Assembly (NCBI RefSeq): GCF_030386795.1
Contig: NZ_JANUQM010000002.1
Location: forward strand, 620,001-684,000
Reading direction: 5' to 3'
Length of the DNA stretch: 64,000 bases
Source of the DNA: Streptomyces sp. S.PNR 29
Lineage (GTDB): Bacteria > Actinomycetota > Actinomycetes > Streptomycetales > Streptomycetaceae
In this document: one piece after another, positions 1-10,865 of the stretch
How the letters are laid out: each line of letters starts with the position of its first letter
Position numbering within the stretch: the first letter of the stretch is position 1
Made by a program: the position numbers and the translations under genes
The notes under the pieces: model-generated
Told to the model about the DNA's origin: nothing
What the model saw: only the letters and a program-made list of their open reading frames with translations
The model's database searches: none

Positions 1-13
1 TCGGCGTCCCTGC

Positions 14-502
14 TCAGTTCGCCTCGCGGATGTGCTCCGCGTCGCCGGGCTTCGCGTCGCGCAGCAGGCAGGTCAGCCTTGCGGTGCACACGCGTCTGCC
101 CGCCTCGTCGCTGATCGTTATCTCGTACGTCGCCATGGTGCGGCCCCGGTGCACGGGTGTGGCCACACCGGTGACGAGTCCGGAGCGGACCCCGCGGTGG
201 TGGGTGCAGTTGAGGTCGACGCCGACGGCGATCTTGGAGCTGCCGCCGTGCAGCATCGAGCCGACCGAGCCGAGCGTCTCGGCCAGTACGGCGGAGGCCC
301 CGCCGTGCAGCAGGCCGTACGGCTGGGTGTTGCCCTCCACCGGCATGGTCCCGACGACGCGCTCCGCCGAGGCCTCCGTGATCTGTACGCCCATGCGGGT
401 CCCGAGGTGGCCCGCGGAGAACAGAGCCGGCAGGTCGACGCCGAGTGAGGCGTACTCGTCGATGACCTCTTGCGGGAACGTCACATGTTGCTGTTCGCCC
501 AT
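14..502 (-). CDS. PaaI-like hotdog-fold thioesterase
   Basis: A 162-aa single-domain hotdog protein, the usual size for PaaI/4-hydroxybenzoyl-CoA thioesterase relatives that hydrolyse acyl-CoA thioesters in the cytoplasm. The active-site helix region is visible as QPYGLLHGGASAVLAETLGS (about residues 54-73), with the HGG and Glu positions expected of the family. It is followed by a long strand (VGVDLNCTHHRG) and a conserved C-terminal strand. The frame is open further upstream, but ATG at 502 starts the alignable protein. It lies 56 nt downstream of the molybdopterin oxidoreductase on the same strand, so co-transcription is possible. The substrate cannot be told. Confidence 0.85.
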   Translation of the reverse strand: MGEQQHVTFPQEVIDEYASLGVDLPALFSAGHLGTRMGVQITEASAERVVGTMPVEGNTQPYGLLHGGASAVLAETLGSVGSMLHGGSSKIAVGVDLNCTHHRGVRSGLVTGVATPVHRGRTMATYEITISDEAGRRVCTARLTCLLRDAKPGDAEHIREAN

Positions 503-558
503 GGGGCCCGGCTCCGTTCGTCGTGGTCGGTGCGGCTGCCTGTTGGCTGAGCAAACGC

Positions 559-2835
<2,277 letters not shown>

Positions 2836-2969
2836 CGCGCACTCTCCTTCACGGACACAGGTGAGGTACGTCTCCGATCCTCGCACGTGGCAGTGACACC
2901 CATCGCTGCGGAGGCGCCCGAACCGACCGGGACCCCCGAGTGTCAGTGGCCCGTGGCAGGATCGGGGGC

Positions 2970-5696
2970 GTGGCAGAAACAGCATCGAAGAAGACCGAGA
3001 ACACCCCCGGCGGCGACCGGCCCCGCCTGATGCTCATGGACGGGCACTCGCTGGCCTACCGCGCGTTCTTCGCGCTGCCCGCGGAGAACTTCACGACCGC
3101 GACGGGCCAGCCGACGAACGCGATCTACGGCTTCGCGTCGATGCTGGCGAACACGCTGCGCGACGAGGCGCCGACGCACTTCGCGGTGGCGTTCGACGTC
3201 TCCCGCAAGACCTGGCGCTCCGAGGAGTTCACGGAGTACAAGGCGAACCGCTCCAAGACCCCGGACGAGTTCAAGGGCCAGGTCGAGCTGATCTGCGAGC
3301 TCCTCGACGCGATGCACGTCTCCCGCTTCGCCGTCGAGGGGTACGAGGCGGACGACGTCATCGCCACCCTCGCCACCCAGGCCGAGGCCGAGGGCTTCGA
3401 GGTGCTGATCGTCACCGGCGACCGGGACTCCTTCCAGCTGGTCAGCGAGCACACCACGGTGCTGTATCCCACGAAGGGCGTCTCCGAACTGACCCGGTTC
3501 ACCCCGGAGAAGGTCGTCGAGAAGTACGGGTTGACGCCCGCGCAGTACCCCGACTTCGCGGCCCTGCGCGGCGACCCGTCCGACAACCTGCCGGGCATCC
3601 CCGGCGTCGGCGAGAAGACGGCCGCGAAGTGGATCAACCAGTTCGGGTCGTTCGCGGAGCTGGTGGAGCGCGTCGACGAGGTCAAGGGCAAGGCCGGGCA
3701 GAACCTCCGCGACCACCTGGAGGCGGTCAAGCTGAACCGCCGGCTCACCGAGCTGGAGCGTCAGGTGGAGCTGCCCAAGGCGGTCCCCGACCTGCAGCGC
3801 ACCGCGTACGACCGCAAGGCCGTCGCGATGGTCCTGGACACCCTGGAGATCCGCAACCCCTCCCTGCGCGAGCGGCTCTTCGCCGTCGACCCCGGCGCCG
3901 AGGAGGCCGAGTCCACGCCGATCACCACGGACGGCGTGGAACTGGACGGCACGGTACTCGGCACCGGCGAGCTGGCCGGCTGGCTCACCGAGCACGGCAC
4001 GGAGGTCCTCGGCGTCGCCACGGTCGACGCCTGGGCGCTCGGCACCGGCTCGGTCGCCGAGGTCGCGCTCGCCGCACCCGGGGGAGCGGCCGCCTGGTTC
4101 GACCCCTCCCAGCTGGACGAGGCCGACGAGACGGCGTTCGCCGCCTGGCTGGCCGACGCCGGCCGCCCCAAGGTCTTCCACAACGCCAAGGGCGCGATGC
4201 GCGTCTTCGCCGAGCACGGCTGGAGCGTCGAGGGCGTGCGCATGGACACCGCGCTCGCCGCCTACCTGGTCAAGCCGGGCCGCCGCTCCTTCGACCTGGA
4301 CGCCCTGTCCCTGGAGTACCTGCACCGCGAGCTGGCCCCCGCCGCCACGGCCGACGGCCAGCTCGCCTTCGGCACCGACGAAGGTGCCGAGGCCGAGGCG
4401 CTGATGGTGCAGGCCCGCGCGGTCCTCGACCTGGGCGAGGCCTTCGAGAGCCGCCTCGCGGACGTCGGCGCCGCGGACCTGCTGCGCGACATGGAGCTGC
4501 CCACCTCCGCGCTGCTGGCCCGCATGGAGCGGCACGGCATCGCGGCCGACCGCGCCCACCTGGAAGCCATGGAGCAGATGTTCGCGGGCGCGGTGCAGCA
4601 GGCGGTGAAGGAGGCGCACGCGGCGGCCGGGCACGAGTTCAACCTGGGCTCGCCCAAGCAGCTTCAGGAGGTCCTCTTCGGCGAGCTGGGCCTGCCCAAG
4701 ACCAAGAAGACCAAGACCGGCTACACCACCGACGCCGACGCCCTGGCGTGGCTGGCGACCCAGACCGACAACGAACTGCCGGTGATCATGCTCCGGCACC
4801 GCGAGCAGGCGAAGCTGCGCGTCACCGTCGAGGGTCTGATCAAGACGATCGCCGCGGACGGCCGCATCCACACCACGTTCAACCAGACGGTCGCCGCGAC
4901 CGGCCGTCTGTCGTCCACGGACCCGAACCTGCAGAACATCCCGGTCCGCACCGACGAGGGCCGCGCGATCCGCCGCGGCTTCGTCGTCGGCGAGGGCTTC
5001 GAGTCCCTGATGACGGCCGACTACAGCCAGATCGAACTGCGCGTGATGGCCCACCTCTCCGAGGACGCGGGCCTGATCGAGGCGTTCACCTCCGGCGAGG
5101 ACCTGCACACCACGGCGGCCGCGCAGGTGTTCTCGGTGGAGCCGGCCGCGGTCGACGCCGAGATGCGCCGCAAGATCAAGGCCATGTCGTACGGCCTGGC
5201 GTACGGACTGTCGGCCTTCGGCCTCTCCCAGCAGCTGAACATCGAGGCGGCCGAGGCCCGCGCCCTGATGGACGCCTACTTCGAGCGCTTCGGCGGCGTC
5301 CGGGACTATCTGCGCCGGGCCGTCGACGAGGCCCGGGCGACGGGCTACACGGCGACCCTGTTCGGCCGCCGCCGCTACCTGCCCGACCTCAACAGCGACA
5401 ACCGTCAGCGCCGCGAGGCGGCCGAGCGGATGGCCCTCAACGCGCCCATCCAGGGCACCGCGGCGGACATCGTCAAGATCGCCATGCTCAAGGTGGACAG
5501 CGCCCTGCGCGAGGCCGGCCTCAAGTCCCGCATGCTCCTCCAGGTCCACGACGAAATCGTCCTGGAGATCGCCCCCGGTGAGCGCGCGGCGGCAGAGGAA
5601 CTCGTCCGCCACGAAATGGCACACGCCGTCGACCTCAGGGTGCCCCTGGGCGTCTCGGTCGGCGCCGGTCCGGACTGGGAGTCGGCAGCGCACTAG
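2970..5696 (+). CDS. polA: DNA polymerase I
   Basis: A 908-aa family A polymerase for gap filling, Okazaki fragment maturation and repair synthesis. The N-terminal 5'-nuclease domain (about residues 20-300) has DGHSLAYRAFF and EGYEADDVIATL. The middle region (about 315-500) corresponds to the 3'-5' exonuclease fold but does not show a full DEDD set, as in other actinobacterial PolA proteins. The polymerase domain has motif A DYSQIELRVMAHLSED (about 684), motif B RRKIKAMSYGLAYG (about 733) and motif C QVHDEIVLE (about 858). The GTG at 2970 gives the usual family length; the frame is open to 2940. The upstream Shine-Dalgarno is poor (GGGGGC). Confidence 0.97.
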   Translation: MAETASKKTENTPGGDRPRLMLMDGHSLAYRAFFALPAENFTTATGQPTNAIYGFASMLANTLRDEAPTHFAVAFDVSRKTWRSEEFTEYKANRSKTPDEFKGQVELICELLDAMHVSRFAVEGYEADDVIATLATQAEAEGFEVLIVTGDRDSFQLVSEHTTVLYPTKGVSELTRFTPEKVVEKYGLTPAQYPDFAALRGDPSDNLPGIPGVGEKTAAKWINQFGSFAELVERVDEVKGKAGQNLRDHLEAVKLNRRLTELERQVELPKAVPDLQRTAYDRKAVAMVLDTLEIRNPSLRERLFAVDPGAEEAESTPITTDGVELDGTVLGTGELAGWLTEHGTEVLGVATVDAWALGTGSVAEVALAAPGGAAAWFDPSQLDEADETAFAAWLADAGRPKVFHNAKGAMRVFAEHGWSVEGVRMDTALAAYLVKPGRRSFDLDALSLEYLHRELAPAATADGQLAFGTDEGAEAEALMVQARAVLDLGEAFESRLADVGAADLLRDMELPTSALLARMERHGIAADRAHLEAMEQMFAGAVQQAVKEAHAAAGHEFNLGSPKQLQEVLFGELGLPKTKKTKTGYTTDADALAWLATQTDNELPVIMLRHREQAKLRVTVEGLIKTIAADGRIHTTFNQTVAATGRLSSTDPNLQNIPVRTDEGRAIRRGFVVGEGFESLMTADYSQIELRVMAHLSEDAGLIEAFTSGEDLHTTAAAQVFSVEPAAVDAEMRRKIKAMSYGLAYGLSAFGLSQQLNIEAAEARALMDAYFERFGGVRDYLRRAVDEARATGYTATLFGRRRYLPDLNSDNRQRREAAERMALNAPIQGTAADIVKIAMLKVDSALREAGLKSRMLLQVHDEIVLEIAPGERAAAEELVRHEMAHAVDLRVPLGVSVGAGPDWESAAH

Positions 5697-5900
5697 CCTC
5701 CGGCGGTTTCCGCGTGCGGGGCAGCAGCGGCGGGGCGGTAGTTCCGGGCAGCCCGGCGACCCCGCCCCGCGGCGGCGAGCGGCAGCTGCCGCAGCGCTGG
5801 TGGAGGCCGTCGTCTCCGACGGGGGCGCGAACAACCGGCCGGCACGTGGAACGGTCGGCATCGCATCCCCGCAGTGACGACGAGCAACCACCACGGGCGC

Positions 5901-6256
5901 GGCCGGGCTCCGTCGCCCGCGAGGCACTGGCGGGAGATGCCGGTCCCCTCTGCACCCCGGGAGGCCGGTCCGGGAGGTGGGTCGCGCCTCCCACCCCGGC
6001 CGACAGAACCCGCCTCCACGCCCGCCGCCGGCGAGGCGCTGGCGGAGATGCCGGTCCCCTCTGCACACCGGGAGGCCGGTCCGGGAAGTGGGTCGCGTCT
6101 CCCACCCCGGCCGACAGAACCCGCGTCCACGCCCGTAGCCGGGTTCCGTGGCCCGCAAGGCGCTGCGGAGACGCGATCCCCCTGCACCCGGGCGACCGGG
6201 CCCAGAGACGGGCTGCGCCTTCCGTCCCGGCCCGCAGAACCCACCCCACGCCCGCA
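5901..6256. repeat. Three diverged tandem repeats with a conserved hairpin, 3' of polA
   Basis: The 625-bp gap 5697-6321 holds no gene I can support. Three copies of a 110-125 bp unit run head to tail, about 5901-6026, 6027-6137 and 6138-6256, each ending in a CAGAACCC...CACGCCC block. Each unit can fold the same two-stem hairpin. Copy 1: GGCCGG 5963-5968 with CCGGCC 5996-6001, and GGTGGG 5976-5981 with CCCACC 5990-5995. Copy 2 is almost identical (6074-6112), with one inner mismatch. Copy 3 has different bases but still pairs: CGGGCC 6197-6202 with GGCCCG 6229-6234, and GACGG 6207-6211 with CCGTC 6222-6226. Paired changes suggest the structure is maintained. Role unknown. Confidence 0.75.
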
Positions 6257-6321
6257 GCGCCCGTCACCCGCGTGGCCCCCGCGAGACAGCCCTCGCCCCC
6301 GGCGCCCCTGAAGATGCGGGC

Positions 6322-6735
6322 ATGGGTATACGCCTGCTCCACCACCGGGCGGCACCAGCGCAGCCCAGCGCCGACGGACCCGCCGGCGTGCCGCTCCCGC
6401 CGGTCCCGGCCTTCGCGCTCGGCGCGAGCACCGCCCGCGTCCCCGCCACCCTCGCGACAGCGCTGCACCACACCGCGGCGGACCTGCGCCGCCGGCTCGC
6501 CCGCCGCGACAAGACCGCCGTACGCACCCCCGAGACGCCCGCCTGGCGGCTGCCGGCCGACCTGGCCCGCGGCTACCTCGCGCTCACGCTCGCGCTGCTC
6601 CCGTGGTCACGCCCGGCGCGCACCGTCACCGTGTTCGTCGCGGCCCCCGCCCCCGTCAGCGCGCGACCGGACGGCTCGGCTCCCTGCCGACGTCTCCCCG
6701 GCCTTCAGGGACCGGAGCCGGACGGCACACCCTGA
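6322..6735 (+). CDS. Small hypothetical protein, Pro/Ala/Arg-rich
   Basis: A 137-aa protein of unknown function. It has an Ala/Pro-rich N-terminal half, a basic segment (DLRRRLARRDK, about residues 54-64), and a hydrophobic stretch RGYLALTLALLPWSRP (about 83-98), which may be membrane associated. I recall similar short proteins starting MGIR..H in other Streptomyces, but no named family. ATG at 6322 is the first sensible start; the upstream Shine-Dalgarno is weak. The 3' end overlaps the convergent DUF4184 gene by 80 bp. The start and even coding status are less certain than for its neighbours. Confidence 0.55.
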   Translation: MGIRLLHHRAAPAQPSADGPAGVPLPPVPAFALGASTARVPATLATALHHTAADLRRRLARRDKTAVRTPETPAWRLPADLARGYLALTLALLPWSRPARTVTVFVAAPAPVSARPDGSAPCRRLPGLQGPEPDGTP

Positions 6736-7519
6736 CCCCCACGGCGTACACCAGCAGCCCCGGGACAAGTCCCGCGCCCGCCCCGAAGCACACCGTCGGA
6801 ATCAGCTCCCAGGGCTTGGCGGTCGCGCCCCAGTACTCCCACCACCGCGACGCCCGCTGTACCGCCCCGGCCAGCGCACAGCCGCCGAGCAGCACGGCGG
6901 CCCACCACCGGTCCCGTACCGACAGCACCGCGACCCCCACCGGCTCGGCCGCCAGGGCCGCGGGCGTCCGCCGCAGCGCACACGCCACGAACACGGCGAT
7001 CACGACCGCGGCCACCGCGGAGCCGCCGTACTGCAGGTACCAGTACAGCGGTGAGCCCGCCACCTCGCGGCCCAGGACGGGAAACAGCCGCATGCCCCAC
7101 CGGTCGAGGTGCGTGAACGCGTCCCACACCACGTGCGTCAGCGCGCCCAGCGCCGCCGAGACGTACCACCGCCCCACCAAGGACGGCCGCACGCGCGCGC
7201 GTGGCGCCCCGCACCGCAGCAGGGCGGCCGCCCGTCCCTGCCGGGCCCGCGGCAGCAGCGCCACCAGCGGCTCGCGCACCAGCAGCCACAGTCCCACCAG
7301 CGCCCAGGCCACGAGCACATCGACGGTGAACACGCCCACGAAGGAGTGCGTGACCTCTCCGAACTCCATCGCCCCGGACACGACACTTGCCGCGTAGTAG
7401 GTCATGTCGGGCGAGAAGGAACCCGCCACGAGTACGGCCGGCACCAACTGCCCCCGCCCGGTCCCGTCGGTGCGCACGGCAGGCAGCACAGCTGCCGCAT
7501 GGCTCAGGGTGAACGGCAA
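6656..7519 (-). CDS. DUF4184 family membrane protein
   Basis: A 287-aa polytopic membrane protein. The N-terminus MPFTLSHAAAVLP and the motif SPDMTYY are typical of DUF4184, as is the internal LGALTHVVWDAFTHLDRWG segment (about residues 126-144) with conserved His and Asp residues that recall metal-dependent membrane hydrolase folds. About six hydrophobic segments alternate with Arg-rich loops. The biochemical role of the family is not established. The gene is convergent with the small hypothetical protein at 6322 and overlaps its end. The ATG start at 7519 is at the conserved N-terminus. Confidence 0.85.
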   Translation of the reverse strand: MPFTLSHAAAVLPAVRTDGTGRGQLVPAVLVAGSFSPDMTYYAASVVSGAMEFGEVTHSFVGVFTVDVLVAWALVGLWLLVREPLVALLPRARQGRAAALLRCGAPRARVRPSLVGRWYVSAALGALTHVVWDAFTHLDRWGMRLFPVLGREVAGSPLYWYLQYGGSAVAAVVIAVFVACALRRTPAALAAEPVGVAVLSVRDRWWAAVLLGGCALAGAVQRASRWWEYWGATAKPWELIPTVCFGAGAGLVPGLLVYAVGVRVCRPAPVPEGRGDVGREPSRPVAR

Positions 7520-7826
7520 CTCGGCTCCTTGCGACGGACGTTGGCCGGGCGGCCCGCCCGGTGATCACATCCCTCCAGTATGAGCGACGGCGGAGCGGCG
7601 AATCCGAACATGGCCAACTGGTGAAAATCGGGCAGGAACAGGTGCCCGAGCCAAGGAAGTTGTCGTAGGGTCGCCTGGATCACCGTGCCGGTGTCCCGGT
7701 CGAACAAGTGAACATAGCGCTCAAACGTGCCGCGAGGGCAACCAGTGGCACGGGTCGATCGTCACAACAGAGCGAGCACAACAGACAGGGAAGGGCGCCC
7801 GGGCGTCCACGGGAGGGGTTCACTTT
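7520..7826. other. Intergenic region between DUF4184 and the lytic transglycosylase
   Basis: About 307 bp between divergent starts. It is slightly less GC-rich near 7600-7760. I see no convincing gene. I looked for a ydaO (c-di-AMP) riboswitch, known upstream of some actinobacterial cell-wall hydrolase genes, and did not recognise its conserved blocks. Promoters for both flanking genes must lie here but no clear -35/-10 pair stands out. The ribosome binding site GGGAGGGG for the downstream gene is at 7811-7818. Confidence 0.5.
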
Positions 7827-9563
7827 ATGGCGGCGCAATTCGGCAGGAGGCTGCGCAAGGGGGCGGCAACCACCGCCGTGGCCGCGGCCGCGGTCGCGGC
7901 CCTGTCCGCCTCTCAGGCTCCGGGGGTGACGGTCGACGGCCATGACAGACAGTCCGCCGCCGACACCACACCCTCACCCGAGGCCAACGCCGACGGCAGC
8001 GCGACCGGCAACTCGCCGTACTACACCGACCTGCCACCGCTCAACACCCCCAGCCCCGCACCGACCACAGGCACCCCCGGCCCGTCGACGGGCACGACCG
8101 AGGCGGGCATCCCGGCCACCGTCCTCGACGCCTACAAGAAGGCCGCGGCGGCGCTCGGCGAGTCCAAGCCGGGCTGCAACCTGCCCTGGGAACTCCTCGC
8201 CGCCATCGGAAAGGTGGAGTCGGGTCAGGCCCGCGGCGGCCGCGTCAACGCCGAGGGCACCACCCTGAGCCCGATCCTCGGCCCGCAGCTCGACGGCAAC
8301 GGCTTCGCGCTCATCAAGGACACCGACAACGGCGCCTACGACGGCAACAGCGCGTACGACCAGGCCGTCGGCCCCATGCAGTTCATCCCGTCCACCTGGG
8401 AGTGGGCGGGCCGCGACGGCAACGGCGACGGCAAGGAGGACCCCAACAACATCTACGACGCCGCGCTCGCGGCCGGCCACTACCTGTGCCGCAACGGCTG
8501 GGACCTGTCCGTCCAGGGCGACCTGAACCGCGCGATCCTCAGCTACAACAACTCGCAGGACTACCTGAACACGGTCCTGTCGTGGCTGGAGTACTACCGC
8601 AAGGGCACCCACGAGATCCCCGACGGCACGGGCACGATCCCCGAGGGCCGCAGCGACGACGACACCGAGAAGGCCAACCCCAAGCCGTCGCCCACGCCAC
8701 CGAAGAACACCACCCCGCCCAGGGACAAGCCCGGCACCCCGGGCGGCTCCGACCCGAGCACGCCCAGCACCCCGAGCAAGCCGCCGTCCCCGTCCCCCAC
8801 CCCCACCGACACGGTGCACCACCTGGAGGACGCCGGCACGGCGAAGCTCACCGCGATGGCGGGCGACGCGTTCACCCGGAAGATCAGCACCCGCGCCGAG
8901 ACCGAGACCGGCAAGGCCGTCGCCAAGGTCAGGATCCGCTTCACCATCATCGGCGACACCGACACCACCTTCACCGGCGGCGAGGACGTCGCCACGGTCG
9001 TCACCAACAGCTCCGGCGTGGCCGTCGCGCCCACGCTGCAGGCGGGGGAGAAGACGGGCGCCTTCACCGTCCGCGCCACCGTCGTCGGCCGCACCGTCCG
9101 CGGCCTCGACTACACCGCCACCGTCACCGAGCGCGCCGCCGACACCCTCACCCGCACCAGCGACACCACCCTGACCTGCACGCCGGGCGGCGAGTTCGCG
9201 GAGCAGGTCGAGGTGAAGGCGACGTACCAGGGCGCCGTGGCGGACCGGGTCGCCGCCACGGCCACGCTCATCAAGTCGGTGCTGGATCCGACGGAGAACG
9301 ACAAGGGCCCCTACTTCAAGGACGCCGACGGCAAGCCCGTCCGTACCCTGAAGGGCCTGGAGACCGACGCCAAGGGACTGCTGAAGCTGCCGACCCTGTA
9401 CGCGGACGACACCACCGGCACGTTCATGCTCCGCATCACCACCGCGGGCGGCGCGACGCTCAACGTCCCGCTGACCGTGCAGGCGGCCGAGTCGTCCCCC
9501 AGCCCGTCGGACAGCAGCAGCCCGTCGGCCGGCACCAGCCCGTCGCCGAGCCCCAGCGCCTAG
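7827..9563 (+). CDS. Secreted lytic transglycosylase with C-terminal Ig-like domains
   Basis: A 578-aa exported protein acting on peptidoglycan. A basic n-region and Ala-rich hydrophobic core (about residues 5-32) form a signal peptide. The catalytic SLT/MltB-like domain (about 95-260) has an IGKVESG active-site region with the catalytic Glu, followed by DQAVGPMQFIPSTWEWAGRD and LSYNNSQDYLNTVLSWLEYY. A Pro/Ser/Thr linker (about 265-330) leads to two beta-rich segments (about 340-430 and 435-555), probably Ig/Big-like, ending in a Ser/Pro tail without LPXTG. The start ATG is 8 nt after GGGAGGGG. Transcription ends at a strong hairpin at 9574-9626. Confidence 0.88.
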   Translation: MAAQFGRRLRKGAATTAVAAAAVAALSASQAPGVTVDGHDRQSAADTTPSPEANADGSATGNSPYYTDLPPLNTPSPAPTTGTPGPSTGTTEAGIPATVLDAYKKAAAALGESKPGCNLPWELLAAIGKVESGQARGGRVNAEGTTLSPILGPQLDGNGFALIKDTDNGAYDGNSAYDQAVGPMQFIPSTWEWAGRDGNGDGKEDPNNIYDAALAAGHYLCRNGWDLSVQGDLNRAILSYNNSQDYLNTVLSWLEYYRKGTHEIPDGTGTIPEGRSDDDTEKANPKPSPTPPKNTTPPRDKPGTPGGSDPSTPSTPSKPPSPSPTPTDTVHHLEDAGTAKLTAMAGDAFTRKISTRAETETGKAVAKVRIRFTIIGDTDTTFTGGEDVATVVTNSSGVAVAPTLQAGEKTGAFTVRATVVGRTVRGLDYTATVTERAADTLTRTSDTTLTCTPGGEFAEQVEVKATYQGAVADRVAATATLIKSVLDPTENDKGPYFKDADGKPVRTLKGLETDAKGLLKLPTLYADDTTGTFMLRITTAGGATLNVPLTVQAAESSPSPSDSSSPSAGTSPSPSPSA

Positions 9564-9573
9564 CCACGACCGG

Positions 9574-9626
9574 GCACACAGGGCGCCCCTCCGCTTTTCC
9601 GCGGCGGGGCGCCCTCGTCTGTGTGC
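9574..9626. terminator. Long hairpin terminator after the transglycosylase gene
   Basis: GGGCGCCCC (9581-9589) pairs perfectly with GGGGCGCCC (9606-9614). Inside it CCGC pairs with GCGG around a TTTTCC loop, and outside it GCACACA (9574-9580) pairs with TGTGTGC (9620-9626). It starts 11 nt after the stop codon at 9563. There is no U-tract, as is usual in Streptomyces. Confidence 0.8.
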
Positions 9627-9716
9627 AACGTGTTCTCATCTCGCCCGCCCGTTGCTACCGTGCCCGGACCTGACGATGTATCAGTTCCGCTGGGTTCCGT
9701 CCGCCGGGAGGCCCGC

Positions 9717-9851
9717 ATGCGTGCCCTGATCGCCGCCGCGACCGGTCTCGCCCTCGCGTTCGCCCTGGTCCTCACCCTCACCGCCCTGGGCACCCCGTCG
9801 GGCGGAACATCCCCCGAGCCGCTGCTGACGACGGTGCCCGCACACCCGTAA
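9717..9851 (+). CDS. Short single-span membrane peptide (SPW_0924-like)
   Basis: A 44-aa peptide: one hydrophobic segment (LIAAATGLALAFALVLTLTAL, about residues 4-24) followed by a short Gly/Pro/Ser tail. ATG at 9717 follows GGGAGG at 9706-9711. It sits 21 bp upstream of the DUF3068 gene on the same strand. That matches my memory of a small Streptomyces family called SPW_0924 found next to DUF3068; the family assignment is from memory, not a search. Function unknown; a partner or leader role for the DUF3068 protein is an inference from position. Confidence 0.65.
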   Translation: MRALIAAATGLALAFALVLTLTALGTPSGGTSPEPLLTTVPAHP

Positions 9852-9872
9852 CCGCCCGCAAGGGAGGCCGAG

Positions 9873-10865
9873 ATGCGCCGCAAGGCCAGCCTGGTCCTGC
9901 TCGCCTTCGCCGTGTTCTGCGCGGCACTGTCCCCGCTGCTGCGCTGGTACGCCTTCCCACGCCTGGCCAAGATCCCGGCCAACCAGTACCAGGACATGGT
10001 CCTGGAGGCCGAGGACGCCACCCTCCTCGACTACGGCACGATGAAGGCCCGGAAGGTCCCCAAGGTCAGCATCGTGCAGACCCTCAAGGGCAACGTGGAT
10101 GCCTCCGAGCGGATCGAGAGGACAACGGGCCGGGACGTGGTGGTGTGGGACGGCCTGTCCTACGCCCAGGGCCCCGACGGACAGATGGTCTCCAAGATCC
10201 CCGAGCGCTACATCTTCGACGCGCACACCCAGGAACCCGTCCACGCCACCGGCGAGATGGTCGACGGCGACCCGGTGAAACGAGAAGGCCTGGAGTTCAA
10301 GTGGCCGTTCCTGACGGAGAAACGGGACTACGAGTACTTCGACGCACAGGCGCGCGTGACCGCCCCCATCCACTACAAGGGCACACGGAACTTCCGCGGC
10401 GTCGAGGTCTACTACTTCGAACAGACCATCCCCTGGACGAAGGTGAAGTTCCCCAAGACCCTGCCCGTCGAGGGCATCACCCCCGAAGCGCTCGCCGAGA
10501 CCGGCACCACCCGCTGGTACACCACCGTCCGCACGTTCTGGGTCGAACCCCTGACCGGCGCCCCCGTCTACGGCGAGGAGATCCACCAGGAGGAACTGCG
10601 CGGCGGCACCCTGCTCGGCGGCCGCGACAAGGTGACGGCGTTCGCCGGCCACGTGAAGATGCGCGAGGACTACATCAGCCACACGGTCGACCTGGTGAAG
10701 TCCCAGCGTCTGCAGATCCTGCTCATGACGTCGTACCTGCCCTGGGGCCTGCTGTTCCTCGCCGCCCTGCTCCTGGCCCTCTCCCTCTGCCTGGAGGCCC
10801 GCGGCCGCCGCCCCGGCGACCCGTCGACCGCGCGGGACACGGATCCGGAGCCGGTCACCGCCTGA
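9873..10865 (+). CDS. DUF3068 (PorA-family-like) membrane-anchored protein
   Basis: A 330-aa protein with an N-terminal hydrophobic segment (about residues 5-22) and a C-terminal transmembrane helix (about 287-308) followed by a short acidic tail. The long middle part would lie outside the membrane. The layout and the motifs LSPLLRWYAFPRLAKIP and YFEQTIPW fit DUF3068, grouped by some databases with actinobacterial PorA-type proteins. No biochemical role is established in Streptomyces. It forms a likely two-gene unit with the 44-aa peptide upstream. GGGAGG lies 7 nt before the start. The 3' end overlaps hrpB, which runs the other way, by 11 nt. Confidence 0.85.
   Translation: MRRKASLVLLAFAVFCAALSPLLRWYAFPRLAKIPANQYQDMVLEAEDATLLDYGTMKARKVPKVSIVQTLKGNVDASERIERTTGRDVVVWDGLSYAQGPDGQMVSKIPERYIFDAHTQEPVHATGEMVDGDPVKREGLEFKWPFLTEKRDYEYFDAQARVTAPIHYKGTRNFRGVEVYYFEQTIPWTKVKFPKTLPVEGITPEALAETGTTRWYTTVRTFWVEPLTGAPVYGEEIHQEELRGGTLLGGRDKVTAFAGHVKMREDYISHTVDLVKSQRLQILLMTSYLPWGLLFLAALLLALSLCLEARGRRPGDPSTARDTDPEPVTA

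Noticed and set aside
2943..6158. 1071-aa minus-strand frame opposite polA
   Set aside because: Shadow of polA; rich in Arg, Gly and His with no motif. Long antisense frames are normal at this GC content.
5874..6311. Long Arg/Pro frames over the repeats after polA, both strands
   Set aside because: They are compositional by-products of GC-rich repeats: no domain, no good start signal, and the three repeat units are in shifting phases. A structural explanation fits better.
7504..7707. 67-aa frame upstream of DUF4184
   Set aside because: No start signal or domain; overlaps the DUF4184 start region and looks like leader sequence.
7600..7826. Possible ydaO-type c-di-AMP riboswitch before the transglycosylase
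   Set aside because: The conserved blocks were not found by reading. A covariance-model search would decide.
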